Notes under the pieces: generated by a model
What the model was told of the DNA's origin: nothing
What the model saw: only the letters and a program-made list of their open reading frames with translations
Databases searched by the model: none
Position numbers and translations under genes: made by a program
DNA from: Actinostola sp. cb2023
Lineage: Eukaryota > Cnidaria > Anthozoa > Actiniaria > Actinostolidae
Direction of reading: 5' to 3'
Length of the DNA: 64,000 nucleotides
NCBI GenBank assembly: GCA_033675265.1
Contig: JAUJYZ010000631.1
Location: forward strand, 117,898-181,897
Shown: positions 63,601 to 64,000 of the stretch, in pieces
Layout of the letters: the number at the start of each line of letters is the position of its first letter
Position numbering within the stretch: position 1 is the stretch's first letter

Positions 63601-64000
63601 GTATATAGTACTTATGCAGCTTTGTAGGTAAGCCTTGGTGGGATTGTGGTTGGTACATTGTATATAGTACTTATGCAGCGTTTGTAGGTAAGCCTTGGTG
63701 GATTGGTTGGTACATTGTATATAGTACTTATGCAGCGTTTTGTAGGTAAGCCTTGGTGGGATTGGTTGGTACATTGTTATATAGTACTTATGCAGCGTTT
63801 TGTAGGTAAGCCTTGGTGGGATTGGTTGGTACATTGTATATAGTACTTATGCAGCGTTTGTAGGTAAGCCTTGGTGGGATTGGTTGGTACATTGTATATA
63901 GTACTTATGCAGCGTTTGTAGGTAAGCCTTGGTGGGATTGGTTGGTACATTGTATATAGTACTTATGCAGCGTTTGTAAGGGTAAGCCTTGGTGGGATTG
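51617..64000. repeat. 58-bp tandem repeat array, more than 210 copies, runs off the window
   Basis: The unit starts TATGCAGCGTTTGTAGGTAA, continues GCCTTGGTGGGATTGGTTGG and ends TACATTGTATATAGTACT. Most copies are identical; one-base indels and rearranged units cluster at 61285-61320, 61590-61690 and 63500-63990. It lies upstream (minus sense) of the last visible VPS8 exon, presumably in the next intron. The many minus-strand open frames are repeat artefacts. Confidence 0.98.

Noticed and set aside
53417..63834. Minus-strand frames of the YQPIPPRLTYKRCIST type
   Set aside because: Pure artefacts of the 58-bp repeat; the frame changes every unit and stops recur.

Overview
This window is animal nuclear DNA. 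The genes are split by GT-AG introns. There are animal-type replication-dependent histone genes ending in 3' stem-loops, and orthologs of three conserved animal genes, among many foldback transposons and minisatellites. Protein and repeat style best fit an early-branching marine invertebrate, most likely an anthozoan cnidarian. That assignment is inference and I cannot name a species.

Left part (1-16.6 kb). The first coding exon of a group II p21-activated kinase (PAK4/5/6 type) lies on the minus strand (1324-2160); its other exons are beyond the left edge. About 416 bp away, head-to-head on the plus strand, is a complete 13-exon ZC3H14 (Nab2-type poly(A)-binding zinc-finger protein) gene, 2577-16606, with 639 codons. 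Its introns hold at least seven foldback elements. One contains a second, nested 948-bp element with an ORF. Another is a 4.4-kb GATC-dense element that itself holds an inverted pair of Penelope-like GIY-YIG ends.

Middle (16.6-27.9 kb). This stretch has no recognised gene apart from a frame-broken uncharacterised coding region at 19.05-20.06 kb. It carries several tandem repeats, ending in a 5.3-kb array of an 85-bp minisatellite.

Right part (27.8-64 kb). The C-terminal half of VPS8 (CORVET subunit) is encoded on the minus strand by 27 exons between 51520 and 27801. Exon phases agree throughout and give 771 codons plus a stop. Three features stand out. (1) A full replication-dependent histone set (H2B-, H2A+, H4-, H3+, H1+; 32.7-38.6 kb) lies inside one 11.3-kb VPS8 intron. 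(2) The VPS8 stop codon and last ~15 residues are written in the first unit of the 85-bp array. (3) A 99-bp VPS8 exon (50353-50451) sits directly between two minisatellites, a 29-bp unit and a 27-bp unit, that look like amplified copies of its own splice-donor and splice-acceptor surroundings. The window ends in at least 12.4 kb of a 58-bp tandem repeat upstream of the last visible VPS8 exon.

The genes share no pathway: PAK is signalling, ZC3H14 is mRNA tail control, VPS8 is endosomal tethering and the histones are chromatin. What links the region is structure: shared or divergent promoters, a nested histone cluster, nested transposons with recognisable empty sites, and minisatellites growing from exon edges.
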